From NCBI GenBank assembly GCA_041392065.1, contig JAWKMU010000003.1, forward strand, positions 124,001 to 188,000: a stretch of 64,000 nucleotides of DNA, given 5' to 3'. This DNA comes from CAJQLB01 sp041392065 (GTDB lineage: Bacteria; Bacteroidota; Bacteroidia; Flavobacteriales; Flavobacteriaceae). The notes under the pieces are model-generated. The model was not told the DNA's origin and did no database searches. It saw only the letters and a list, made by a program, of their open reading frames with translations. This document shows positions 1 to 7,912 of this stretch, piece after piece (the stretch's first letter is position 1; every line of letters begins with the position of its first letter). A program made the position numbers and the translations under genes.

Positions 1-650
1 GTTATTTTATCTGAACCATCAATAATTTGGTTTTGTTCAACACCGTTAGAAACCGCAAAATATTCTTCGGTTGTTGGATTAAATTGTGGTGTTCTAATAA
101 ACACATCTATACTGTCAATTTTGTCTATTAAATCTTGCTTGCAAGGCCACCAACCTTTTGCTCCATAAGGCTCTGAAAGCGTCCATATTACTGGATCGCC
201 ATTATGTGTGGTTTGTTCAAACGATCCAAAACCAGAACTTACTGGATTTCCAGAATAAGAAATAGTAAGCGAATCTAAAACTCCAGCATTCTGTACTTGT
301 GGTAAAGTAATAACCACTTCATCATTGGCGTTTTGAGTAAATGTTAATGGGTTGCCTCTTTGCAAAACTTGCGAAACTGTAAGTACCTGATCTATTTCAA
401 AAGTTATTTGGTTTAAATTTTCTTTGGCTTCAAAATAAGAAGTAACATCACCAGAAATGAAAGCAACATTTGGGTCTAAATCAAGCTCAAGTCTGTGATA
501 TTTTAAATCGTAATTTCCTGTATTGGTATTTCTAACAAAATTAACACGATGCAGTGCTGCTTTAGTTTCAGCTTCAACTATATGGTCAAATTCTTGTGCA
601 TTTGTACCAATGAACAAAAAAGCAGCAAAAAGGTTTATAAATATCTTCAT
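1..650 (-). CDS. M1-family metallopeptidase (aminopeptidase N-like), N-terminal part, truncated by window edge
   Basis: This is the 5' part (216 codons) of a minus-strand gene whose 3' end lies before position 1. I start it at the ATG whose complement is 648-650, because a typical signal peptide follows at once (MKIFINLFAAFLFIGTNAQ). The visible protein matches the N-terminal beta-domain of gluzincin M1 peptidases: a YHRLELDLDP segment near residue 50, then WTLSEPYGAKGWWPCKQ near residue 157, the usual run-up to the catalytic domain. The zinc site (HExxH) would lie outside the window, so activity cannot be judged. It probably acts in the periplasm or outside the cell; whether it carries a T9SS sorting domain is unknown. 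It is divergent from the SCO gene. Confidence 0.8.
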   Translation of the reverse strand, partial: MKIFINLFAAFLFIGTNAQEFDHIVEAETKAALHRVNFVRNTNTGNYDLKYHRLELDLDPNVAFISGDVTSYFEAKENLNQITFEIDQVLTVSQVLQRGNPLTFTQNANDEVVITLPQVQNAGVLDSLTISYSGNPVSSGFGSFEQTTHNGDPVIWTLSEPYGAKGWWPCKQDLIDKIDSIDVFIRTPQFNPTTEEYFAVSNGVEQNQIIDGSDKI

Positions 651-697
651 AGCAATCAATTCATCGTTAAAAATACTAAATTATAAGCAATGTGTCG

Positions 698-705
698 TAT
701 TTTTG
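698..705 (+). promoter_or_regulatory. Bacteroidetes -7 box for the SCO gene
   Basis: TATTTTTG fits the TAnnTTTG consensus and lies 22 nt before the ATG at 728. No good TTG -33 box is visible at the usual spacing. Confidence 0.45.
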
Positions 706-727
706 CATTAAGTAATAAAAGATATAC

Positions 728-1402
728 ATGTTAGATCTTCTTAAAAGATTCAGATTTTTAGGAATTGTTTTAGCAATCCTTTCGGTAATTATCATTTCTG
801 TTTTCTATAATTTATTGAAAGTTGAAAAAAAATTACCAATATACCAGCCTGCTTCTGTAAATACCGAATTGGTAGATAGCACTATTCAGCATCAAAAAAA
901 ATATCATAAAATAGGCAATTTTAGTCTGATTAATCAAAATGGAGATACCATAACTCAACAAGATTATAATGACAAAATTTATGTGGCAGATTTCTTTTTT
1001 ACAACGTGCCAAACCATTTGTCCTGTAATGACTAAAAATATGCATGAAGTGCAAAAAACTTTTATTACAGATAACGAAGTAAAAATACTGTCTCACACTG
1101 TTACTCCAGAAATAGACACTGTAGCACAATTAAAACGCTATGCGCTTGAAAAAGGAGTGGACGCCTCAAAATGGAATTTGGTAACTGGCGATAAAAAACA
1201 AATTTATGAGCTGGCAAGAAAGTCATATCTGGCAGTAAAAGATGATGGCGATGGAGGTCCTTTTGATATGATACATACCGAAAACTTTATGCTTATCGAT
1301 AAAGAACGCCAAATAAGAGGATACTACGATGGCACAGACCCAAAAGAGATAGAACGATTAATTGAGGACATAAAAATTTTAAAAGCTTCTTATAAAGAAT
1401 AA
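728..1402 (+). CDS. SCO1/SenC family protein (copper-binding thioredoxin-fold)
   Basis: 224 aa with one N-terminal membrane anchor (about residues 10-29) and a periplasmic thioredoxin-like domain. The SCO copper site is intact: C94-x3-C98 in TTCQTICP, and the distal His at 183 in HTENFML. SCO proteins deliver copper to the CuA centre of cytochrome oxidase or act as thiol reductases. No oxidase genes are in view, so the client is unknown. It lies 43 nt upstream of feoA on the same strand, but a separate -7 box before feoA suggests feoA can also be transcribed alone. Confidence 0.88.
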   Translation: MLDLLKRFRFLGIVLAILSVIIISVFYNLLKVEKKLPIYQPASVNTELVDSTIQHQKKYHKIGNFSLINQNGDTITQQDYNDKIYVADFFFTTCQTICPVMTKNMHEVQKTFITDNEVKILSHTVTPEIDTVAQLKRYALEKGVDASKWNLVTGDKKQIYELARKSYLAVKDDGDGGPFDMIHTENFMLIDKERQIRGYYDGTDPKEIERLIEDIKILKASYKE

Positions 1403-1411
1403 ACTTTTTAC

Positions 1412-1419
1412 TATTTTTG
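1412..1419 (+). promoter_or_regulatory. Bacteroidetes -7 box before feoA
   Basis: TATTTTTG, 26 nt upstream of the feoA ATG and just after the SCO stop codon. There is no convincing -33 element and no obvious DtxR or Fur palindrome here. Confidence 0.4.
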
Positions 1420-1445
1420 CTTCTTTAAAATGAATCTAAATAAGG

Positions 1446-1679
1446 ATGCCCTTAACCATTGCCGATTTAAAAAAAGGACAACGTGCTATAATAATAGACA
1501 GCTCATCAGAGAACATTCCATTAAAGCTTCTGGAAATGGGTTGCCTGCCTGGTAATACAGTCGAATTGTTACAAGTAGCTCCTTTTCATGACCCAATGTA
1601 CTTAAATATAAACGACTCTTATTTAGCTATTAGAAAAGAAACTGCAGCATTAATTATAATTGAAAAGATTAATGAGTAA
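1446..1679 (+). CDS. feoA: FeoA family protein (ferrous iron transport accessory)
   Basis: 77-aa stand-alone FeoA of normal length. It has the SH3-like fold signature: an N-terminal LKKGQRAIIID strand, the KLLEMGCLPGNTVELL motif, and a C-terminal YLAIRKETAALIIIE. FeoA is a small cytoplasmic protein thought to regulate or assemble the FeoB iron transporter. An AAGG run lies just before the ATG. The stop overlaps the feoB start by 8 bp, indicating translational coupling. Confidence 0.92.
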   Translation: MPLTIADLKKGQRAIIIDSSSENIPLKLLEMGCLPGNTVELLQVAPFHDPMYLNINDSYLAIRKETAALIIIEKINE

Positions 1680-3771
1680 ACAAATCAATGTTGCATTAAT
1701 CGGAAACCCTAATACAGGAAAAACTTCTGTATTTAATGCCTTAACTGGCTTAAACCAAAAAGTAGGTAATTACCCAGGAATTACTGTTGAAAAAAAAGAA
1801 GGTATTTGCAAACTGTCACGTGGTGTTAAGGCTCATATTTTAGACCTTCCTGGAACATACAGTCTAAATGCTTCTTCATTAGATGAAAACGTTGTTATTG
1901 AACTTCTTTTAAATAAAAACAATAAAGATTTTCCTGATGTTGCCCTTATTATTAGTGATGTTGAAAACCTAAAGCGAAACCTCTTACTCTTTACCCAAAT
2001 AAAAGATTTAAAAATCCCAACTATTTTGGTTATTAATATGGCAGATAGAATGGGTAGAAGAGGAATTTCCTTAAACATTGAAATGCTTGAGCAAGAGCTT
2101 AAAACAAAAGTTGCACTTGTAAGTACTCGTAAAAATGAAGGTATTCAGGAGTTAAAAACTCTTATAGAAAACTATAAAAATCTTTCTGTTGAGCCTTGTT
2201 TAGACACTTCAACTATAGATAGTGAGTATTTTTCAAGCCTTAAAAAAGCGTTTCCAAATCAGGACTTATATAAGCTTTGGGTAGTTATTAGTCAAGATGC
2301 GAACTTTGGTAAAATGGATAGAAATGAGCTTGATTTTTCAAAGTTTAAAACCAAAACCAAAAGCGAGTTAAAGAGATTACAACAAAAAGAAACCATAAAA
2401 CGCTATCAGTTTATAAATGGTGTTTTAAAAGAAGCACAAACCATTGATGAAACTAAAGCAACTGATTTAAGAACAAAGTTTGATAAGATACTTACCCACA
2501 AAGTTTGGGGTTACTTTATTTTCTTTATCATCTTGCTTACAATTTTTCAAGTTATTTATGATTGGGCTACTGTCCCAATGGATTTTATTGATAGCTCATT
2601 TGCTTTACTTGCCGATTGGATTAAAATGACTTTCCCTGAAGGTGGAAAATTCACCAATTTAATTGCAGAAGGTGTGGTTGCAGGAATAGGTGGCATTGTC
2701 ATTTTTATTCCTCAAATTGCATTTTTGTTTTTATTTATAGCTGTTCTTGAAGAAAGTGGCTATATGAGTCGTGTTGTGTTTTTAATGGACAGAATAATGC
2801 GTCGTTTTGGCCTAAGTGGAAAAAGTGTAGTGCCTTTAATTTCTGGAACAGCATGTGCAATTCCAGCCATCATGGCAACTCGAAATATTGAGAACTGGAA
2901 AGAACGTTTAATAACAATTCTAGTAACACCATTTACAACCTGTTCTGCAAGGCTTCCTGTGTATTTAATTATTATTGCTTTGGTAATACCAGAAGGCCGT
3001 TTTATTGGACTTAGTTACCAAGCTCTCGCACTAATGCTTTTGTATTTAGTTGGCTTTGGTATGGCTATTTTTTCGGCTTATATTTTAGACAAGATATTGA
3101 AAACTAATAGAAAAACTTTTTTTGTGGTCGAAATGCCCAATTACAAAATACCAATGCTAAAAAACGTTGCTTTAACTGTTTTGGAGAAAACAAAAACCTT
3201 TGTATTTGAAGCAGGTAAAATAATATTAGCTATCTCAATTGTATTATGGATTTTAGCATCTTATGGTCCAGGAAAAGATTTCAAAAATGCCGATACTATT
3301 GTTGAAGCAAACCATCCTGAACTGCAAGGAGAACAGCTAGAAAATAAAATTGCTGCTTATAAGTTAGAGCATTCTTTTATTGGAATTATTGGAAAAACTA
3401 TAGAACCTGCAATTAAACCTCTTGGCTATGATTGGAAAATTGGCATTGGCATTGTTACTTCTTTTGCAGCGCGTGAAGTTTTTGTTGGAACATTAGCAAC
3501 TATTTATAGTGTTGGCAGCACTTTAGATGATGATGACAAAACCATAAAAAATAGAATGGCTCATGAAGTACACGATAATGGTAGCAAAGTTTTTACTTTA
3601 GCTTCCGGAATTTCATTACTCCTCTTTTATGCTTTTGCCATGCAATGTATGAGTACGCTTGCTATTGTAAAACGTGAAACCAATAGTTGGAAATGGCCAA
3701 TGATCCAGTTATTTGGTATGTCGTTTATTGCTTATATAATTGCATTAATAGCTTTTCAAATATTAAACTAA
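1672..3771 (+). CDS. feoB: Ferrous iron transporter FeoB, full length
   Basis: 699 aa from the ATG at 1672; an in-frame ATG at 1660 would add four residues but lies deeper in feoA. The N-terminal G-protein domain has G1 GNPNTGKTS, the FeoB switch VGNYPGITVEKKEG, G3 DLPG and G4 NMAD. A helical GDI-like spacer follows, then two Gate (nucleoside-recognition) membrane blocks with EESGYMSR and a Cys in SGTACAIPA. It imports Fe(II) across the inner membrane. This is a complete FeoB, unlike the split copy facing it. Its stop shares one base with the start of the small Cys-rich gene (TAATG). Confidence 0.95.
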   Translation: MSKQINVALIGNPNTGKTSVFNALTGLNQKVGNYPGITVEKKEGICKLSRGVKAHILDLPGTYSLNASSLDENVVIELLLNKNNKDFPDVALIISDVENLKRNLLLFTQIKDLKIPTILVINMADRMGRRGISLNIEMLEQELKTKVALVSTRKNEGIQELKTLIENYKNLSVEPCLDTSTIDSEYFSSLKKAFPNQDLYKLWVVISQDANFGKMDRNELDFSKFKTKTKSELKRLQQKETIKRYQFINGVLKEAQTIDETKATDLRTKFDKILTHKVWGYFIFFIILLTIFQVIYDWATVPMDFIDSSFALLADWIKMTFPEGGKFTNLIAEGVVAGIGGIVIFIPQIAFLFLFIAVLEESGYMSRVVFLMDRIMRRFGLSGKSVVPLISGTACAIPAIMATRNIENWKERLITILVTPFTTCSARLPVYLIIIALVIPEGRFIGLSYQALALMLLYLVGFGMAIFSAYILDKILKTNRKTFFVVEMPNYKIPMLKNVALTVLEKTKTFVFEAGKIILAISIVLWILASYGPGKDFKNADTIVEANHPELQGEQLENKIAAYKLEHSFIGIIGKTIEPAIKPLGYDWKIGIGIVTSFAAREVFVGTLATIYSVGSTLDDDDKTIKNRMAHEVHDNGSKVFTLASGISLLLFYAFAMQCMSTLAIVKRETNSWKWPMIQLFGMSFIAYIIALIAFQILN

Positions 3772-3905
3772 TGAATGAAATCACTCAAAATATCATCATT
3801 GCTGTAATTGGACTTTTAGCCATTTCCTTTTTGGTGAGAAAGTATATTTGGTCGCCTAAAAAAAAGAACTCCAAATCTTGTGGTAGTGATGGTTGTGGCT
3901 GTTAG
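3771..3905 (+). CDS. FeoB-associated Cys-rich membrane protein
   Basis: 44-aa ORF starting in the TAATG overlap with the feoB stop. Residues about 8-23 form one transmembrane helix (IIIAVIGLLAISFLV), followed by a basic stretch and a Cys-rich tail, CGSDGCGC. The layout matches the FeoB-associated Cys-rich family (Pfam FeoB_associated), small proteins often found after feoB and analogous in position to FeoC. Role is inferred from position only; the Cys tail could bind iron. It ends only 4 nt before the stop of the convergent FeoB permease half. Confidence 0.82.
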   Translation: MNEITQNIIIAVIGLLAISFLVRKYIWSPKKKNSKSCGSDGCGC

Positions 3906-3909
3906 CTAA

Positions 3910-5328
3910 TTAAAAAAGTCTCCAGATTTGCGCAACCAAAAACGTTACAATAAACCCTAAAATTACTGGTAAAATTGACGCTACTGCTGTCCACTTTACG
4001 CTTTTTGTTTCTTTATAAATAGTATATATGGTTGTACTACAAGGGTTATGAAGCAAGCTGAATAACATTAAATTAATTGCAGTTAACAACGTCCAACCTC
4101 CAGCTTTTAAAACATCTCCAGTGGCACTGATGGAGTCTAATTCAAACATAACGCCTGCACCTTCTCCTCCTGAAATTCCAGTGACTAAAACAGTCAACAT
4201 TAATATGGTTGGAATTACAATTTCATTAGCTGGAATAGCTACAATATAAGCTAATAGAATAACACCATTAAGTCCTAATAACCATCCAAATCCATCAAAA
4301 GCATCAATTAACCAAGCTGCAATACTTACATCTCCAGATACATGAATATTACAAATTAACCAAATGACTGCACCAGCAGGAGCTGCAAAAACAATAGCTC
4401 TCCATAATACAATTAAAGTCCTATCGATCAATGACGTGTAAATTGTTCTCCAGAAACGAGGAGGTCTGTAAGGAGGCAACTCTAAATTAAAAGTAGAAAC
4501 TTCACCTTTTAAAACTGTTTTTGATAAAGTCCAAGATGTAAAAAACATAAATGCCATTCCTAATACTGCAATTCCAATAACAGAGAACAAGGCTACCACA
4601 CTTGAAAACGAAGAAGGTACTACAGCACCAATAAAAATGGTAGCAATTAATATTTGGGTTGGCCAACGACCATTGCATAGCGAAAAGTTATTAGTAATAA
4701 TCGCTATTAATCGTTCTCTTGGACTATCAATGATTCTTGTGGCTACAACTCCAGCAGCATTACAGCCAAATCCCATACTCATTGTTAATGCTTGCTTACC
4801 ATGAGCTCCAGATTTTTTAAATAGATTATCTAAGTTAAAAGCAACTCGAGGCAAATAACCAAAATCTTCAAGCAGAGTAAACATTGGAAAGAAAATTGCC
4901 ATTGGAGGTAACATAACTGCTATAACCCAAGCCACTGCCAAATACACACCATCAATTAAAAACCCATTGAGCCACCAAGGCATTCCAATACTAGTCGCTC
5001 CATTTTTTAAAGCTGGATGAATGGTGTCTAATAATAAATTAGCCAACAGAGACGATGGATAATTAGCGCCAATAATGGTTAACCATAAAACGATTCCTAA
5101 AATGAGGAACATGATAGGAAAGCCAAAGGTTTTGCTTGTTACAATTTTATCGATTTTAGCATCTAACCTAAATCTCTTTTTGCCTTTTTCGGTTTGTACA
5201 CTGTCTTTTACAATATTGGCAGCATCAGCATAAATGCCTTCAGTAAGATTATCATGAAAATCGTCACCTATTTGCCAACGTAATTCGTTTGATAAATCTA
5301 TGATATGATCAATATTCTTTTTGCTCAT
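3910..5328 (-). CDS. FeoB-like permease half (membrane domain of a split FeoB)
   Basis: 472 aa corresponding to the C-terminal two thirds of FeoB: a short soluble start, a KIDKIVTSKTFGFPIMF entry into the first helix, and two Gate blocks (LLEDFGYLPRVAF; MGFGCNAAGVVATRII). There is no G-domain; that is encoded by the preceding gene. The ATG (complement of 5326-5328) follows the upstream stop by 2 nt and is in another frame. Together the two halves (255 + 472 aa) equal one FeoB. Substrate is uncertain: divergent second FeoBs in Bacteroidetes can move manganese (FeoB2 of Porphyromonas gingivalis), and the DtxR-family neighbours fit iron or manganese. Confidence 0.88.
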   Translation of the reverse strand: MSKKNIDHIIDLSNELRWQIGDDFHDNLTEGIYADAANIVKDSVQTEKGKKRFRLDAKIDKIVTSKTFGFPIMFLILGIVLWLTIIGANYPSSLLANLLLDTIHPALKNGATSIGMPWWLNGFLIDGVYLAVAWVIAVMLPPMAIFFPMFTLLEDFGYLPRVAFNLDNLFKKSGAHGKQALTMSMGFGCNAAGVVATRIIDSPRERLIAIITNNFSLCNGRWPTQILIATIFIGAVVPSSFSSVVALFSVIGIAVLGMAFMFFTSWTLSKTVLKGEVSTFNLELPPYRPPRFWRTIYTSLIDRTLIVLWRAIVFAAPAGAVIWLICNIHVSGDVSIAAWLIDAFDGFGWLLGLNGVILLAYIVAIPANEIVIPTILMLTVLVTGISGGEGAGVMFELDSISATGDVLKAGGWTLLTAINLMLFSLLHNPCSTTIYTIYKETKSVKWTAVASILPVILGFIVTFLVAQIWRLF

Positions 5329-5330
5329 AA

Positions 5331-6098
5331 CTACACTAATTCTCCTGTTTTAAGGGCTTCGATAATTTGAGAGTCACCTTCTAATAGTCTAAAAGCAATC
5401 CATCTACTATTAGCAATTCCTGGGAATTCTTTTTCAATTTCTTCACTTAATCTTTTAACCGCTTTCTCAATATTTGGAGCTACATTTTTTATACGATGTG
5501 GTTTACATACAATTGTGCCATTAGCAACTTCAGAAATGGTTTGAATAAGTTCAGGTATTCCTTCTTTATATCTTGCACTTGCAACAACTACTGGAATTCC
5601 TAAATCTCTTGCTAAAGTTCTTTGATCTATAATAATATTATTGCGTTTTGCTTCGTCCATTAGGTTAAGGCACAACACAGCTTTATCTGTTATTTCTAAA
5701 ACTTGAAGTACTAAATTTAAGTTACGCTCCAACCTGTTGGCATCAGCAACAATCACAGTAACATCTGGTTTCCCGAAAAGCAAAAAATCTCTTGCAACTT
5801 CCTCATCAGTTGATGTGGATAAAAGAGAATACGTTCCTGGTAAATCTACAAGTTTATATTTCTGGTCATTATATTGAAATCCTCCTTCTGCTCTGGTTAC
5901 GGTTTTTCCAGGCCAATTTCCTGTGTGTTGGCGCAAGCCTGTTAAAGCGTTAAACACAGTACTTTTTCCTGTGTTTGGATTTCCAGCTAAAGCCACAACA
6001 AAATCAAAACTATCAACATTTATTCCTAGTTTTTTCATTCCCTCAGCATTAAAATGTGCACAGGTTTCACAAGCACTATTTACAACTTTAGTATCCAT
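5331..6098 (-). CDS. FeoB-like G-protein half (GTPase of a split FeoB)
   Basis: 255 aa with a complete FeoB G-domain: G1 GNPNTGKST, switch HTGNWPGKTVTRAEGGF, G3 DLPGTYSL, G4 NLMDEAKR. A GDI-like helical segment follows and the protein ends just where the membrane domain would begin. Residues 9-12 form a CETC pair ahead of the G-domain, absent from the full-length FeoB nearby, and could bind metal or form a disulphide. The gene starts 1 nt after the DtxR-FeoA fusion stops and ends 2 nt before the permease half, so all are probably co-translated. I see this as a natural split at a domain boundary rather than a decayed gene. Confidence 0.88.
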   Translation of the reverse strand: MDTKVVNSACETCAHFNAEGMKKLGINVDSFDFVVALAGNPNTGKSTVFNALTGLRQHTGNWPGKTVTRAEGGFQYNDQKYKLVDLPGTYSLLSTSTDEEVARDFLLFGKPDVTVIVADANRLERNLNLVLQVLEITDKAVLCLNLMDEAKRNNIIIDQRTLARDLGIPVVVASARYKEGIPELIQTISEVANGTIVCKPHRIKNVAPNIEKAVKRLSEEIEKEFPGIANSRWIAFRLLEGDSQIIEALKTGELV

Positions 6099-6099
6099 A

Positions 6100-7122
6100 T
6101 CATAGTTTTTTAATGAGAATTTTTGAAGCTTGATCTTTACGCAATGCGATAGATGTTCCTTTAATTAAATATGCGTGTGGTTCGCCAAGAGGATTCAGTA
6201 AATCTATCTTTATTTTGGAACCTTTTACAAAACCTAAATCCAGTAAACGCCTTCTGCTTTCTCCTCTACTTTCTTTTGAAATTCCTATAATTTCGGCTGT
6301 TTCATTTTCTTGTAATCCAGATAAACGTGCAATGTTATCTTCAATAACCTCTTCCTTTTCAATAGCTAATGCAGTTAAGTTTGAAGCTACAATTGGAGCT
6401 AATACAAATTCTTCGCCTTCGGAGTGAAATACAATGCGAGTATTGTTATTTTCAACCACTTTTATTAGCGAGCCAATGTGAATATTCTCGGCAAGTATTT
6501 GTTTGTAAATGACTTCTGGCTCGTCTTCAATATGTGTGATTCTGGCAATAGAATTTACAGGTAATAATGGCAATTCCACACCTTCAATTTCAGCAACTTT
6601 ACCTGTTTTAGTTGGAATTGGATCACCATGTGGATCAAACTTTGGATTTCCCAATTGCGATGCTAACTCATTGGTTTCGTCATGACTTAGTTTATGCTCC
6701 ATTTGTTCAGCTCTATCATGCCATTCGTTTTTATTGAAACCTGTTTTATCTGCTAAATAACGTTCCCAAAGCCTGTGAACTCTTATGATTCTAAGTGCAT
6801 ATTCTTGACCTTCTTCGGTAAGTTTTAAGGCATCCTTATCAAAATACACTAAGTTGTTAATAGACATCTTTTGTATCGCTTCAACAATGCTTTTATTCTT
6901 AAAGTTTAAAACTTCAACTAAGGTTTTAGTATCTACTTTATTTCCTGAGTTTTCAACATGATATAGTTGTTTTAAAATGTCTTCAATAATGACTTTTTCG
7001 TTGCTTTTAAAAATTTTTTGAAACAACCAAAACCAACCTTTTGTTGGTCTGAATAACAAGAATAACAAAATAGCTATTCCGAAGAATATAAGAAGCGCTA
7101 GTATTGGGTTATAACTGTTCAT
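6100..7122 (-). CDS. Membrane-anchored DtxR-family / FeoA fusion protein
   Basis: 340 aa. Residues about 8-24 form one hydrophobic helix (ILALLIFFGIAILLFLLF). A DtxR-like winged helix and dimerisation domain follow at about 45-170, with VHRLWERYLA, the RAEQMEHKLS helix and the family motif DPHGDPIP. Next is a first SH3/FeoA-like domain (about 185-255) and then a second, clear FeoA domain (about 263-340; RRRLLDLGFVKGSKIKI). It sits between a soluble DtxR regulator and the FeoB G-protein half. Regulator and transporter accessory are thus joined in one membrane-tethered polypeptide. It might be a metal-sensing partner of the split FeoB or still bind DNA; the sequence does not decide. Confidence 0.85.
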   Translation of the reverse strand: MNSYNPILALLIFFGIAILLFLLFRPTKGWFWLFQKIFKSNEKVIIEDILKQLYHVENSGNKVDTKTLVEVLNFKNKSIVEAIQKMSINNLVYFDKDALKLTEEGQEYALRIIRVHRLWERYLADKTGFNKNEWHDRAEQMEHKLSHDETNELASQLGNPKFDPHGDPIPTKTGKVAEIEGVELPLLPVNSIARITHIEDEPEVIYKQILAENIHIGSLIKVVENNNTRIVFHSEGEEFVLAPIVASNLTALAIEKEEVIEDNIARLSGLQENETAEIIGISKESRGESRRRLLDLGFVKGSKIKIDLLNPLGEPHAYLIKGTSIALRKDQASKILIKKL

Positions 7123-7123
7123 T

Positions 7124-7777
7124 TTAGATGCTTAAGTAAAGGTTTTCGGCCACGTCTTTAGAAATAGTCATGGTTTTTGATTTGGTTTCAATAGTAAACG
7201 ACTCATCAAAAGGCTCAAAATCCACCACTTTAATGGTGTCACCTAAAGCTAATTTATTTTTATTTAAATACTTTAAAAACGCATCTGAAGAATCTTTAAC
7301 GTTTATTAATTCACCTTGATTACCAATGTTGAACTCTAGTATGCTCTTACTTTTAACATTAGTGTAATTCCCATTTTTATCAGGAATAGGATCACCATGA
7401 GGATCGTGTGTTGGGTTCTCTAAAAAATCGTCAAGTTTGTCAATAAGTTTCTCAGATTTAATATGCTCTAATTGTTCGGCTATTTCATGAACCTCATCCC
7501 AGGAAAAATTAAGTTTATTGACTAGAAAGGTTTCCCATAAGCGATGCTTTCTAATGACTGATCTTGCTGTTAAGCGTCCAGATTTGGTAAGACTAACACC
7601 TTGATACTTAACATAATTAGCTAATTCTTTTTCGGCAAGTTTTTTCACCATATCAGTCACTGACGATGCCTTAGTATCTATCTGCTCTGCAATGGCATTT
7701 GTACTCACAGCATCTTCACCTTGATTTCCTAAATGGTAAATGGCTTTTAAATAATTTTCTTCAGATAAAGTAACCAA
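7124..7777 (-). CDS. DtxR/MntR-family metal-dependent transcriptional regulator
   Basis: 217 aa: N-terminal winged helix (SEENYLKAIYHL, then SSVTDMVKKLAEK), the metal-binding dimerisation helices (RKHRLWETFL; HEIAEQLEHI), the DPHGDPIP motif and a C-terminal SH3/FeoA-like domain. It is the first gene of the minus-strand Feo operon (1 nt before the DtxR-FeoA fusion), so it likely represses that operon when metal is replete. Aligned by eye with Bacillus MntR, the ligands D8 and E11 are N8 and K11 here, so metal selectivity should not be assumed. A 20-bp DtxR-like palindrome lies just upstream, suggesting autoregulation. Confidence 0.9.
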   Translation of the reverse strand: MVTLSEENYLKAIYHLGNQGEDAVSTNAIAEQIDTKASSVTDMVKKLAEKELANYVKYQGVSLTKSGRLTARSVIRKHRLWETFLVNKLNFSWDEVHEIAEQLEHIKSEKLIDKLDDFLENPTHDPHGDPIPDKNGNYTNVKSKSILEFNIGNQGELINVKDSSDAFLKYLNKNKLALGDTIKVVDFEPFDESFTIETKSKTMTISKDVAENLYLSI

Positions 7778-7797
7778 AATTCAAAAAATTTAGATTA

Positions 7798-7805
7798 CAA
7801 AGATA
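7798..7805 (-). promoter_or_regulatory. Bacteroidetes -7 box for the dtxR/split-feoB operon
   Basis: CAAAGATA on the plus strand reads TATCTTTG on the minus strand, a good TAnnTTTG box 20 nt upstream of the regulator ATG. The DtxR-like palindrome begins 27 nt further upstream, at about the -33 region. Confidence 0.5.
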
Positions 7806-7831
7806 ATAATATTTATATAAGAGTAAAAATA

Positions 7832-7851
7832 TTTTTAGGCGAGGCTAAAAA
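7832..7851. promoter_or_regulatory. Candidate DtxR/IdeR-type operator
   Basis: A perfect 7-bp inverted repeat TTTTTAG / CTAAAAA flanks GCGAGG. Its core TTAGGCGAGGCTAA differs at two positions from the IdeR/DtxR core TTAGGTTAGGCTAA. It lies between the divergent regulator operon (start 7777) and the lipoprotein gene (start 7913), close to the -33 position of the regulator promoter. Binding by the adjacent regulator is inferred. Confidence 0.6.
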
Positions 7852-7912
7852 ACTTAAATTATTACCAGATTACTTTGGTATCTTTATTGTGATTAAAAAT
7901 TTAAAACTAACC

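Noticed and set aside
3910..6098. Split feoB as a broken pseudogene
   Set aside because: Both halves keep all motifs, are cut at the domain boundary, have proper start and stop codons and sit in a tight operon with 1-2 nt gaps.
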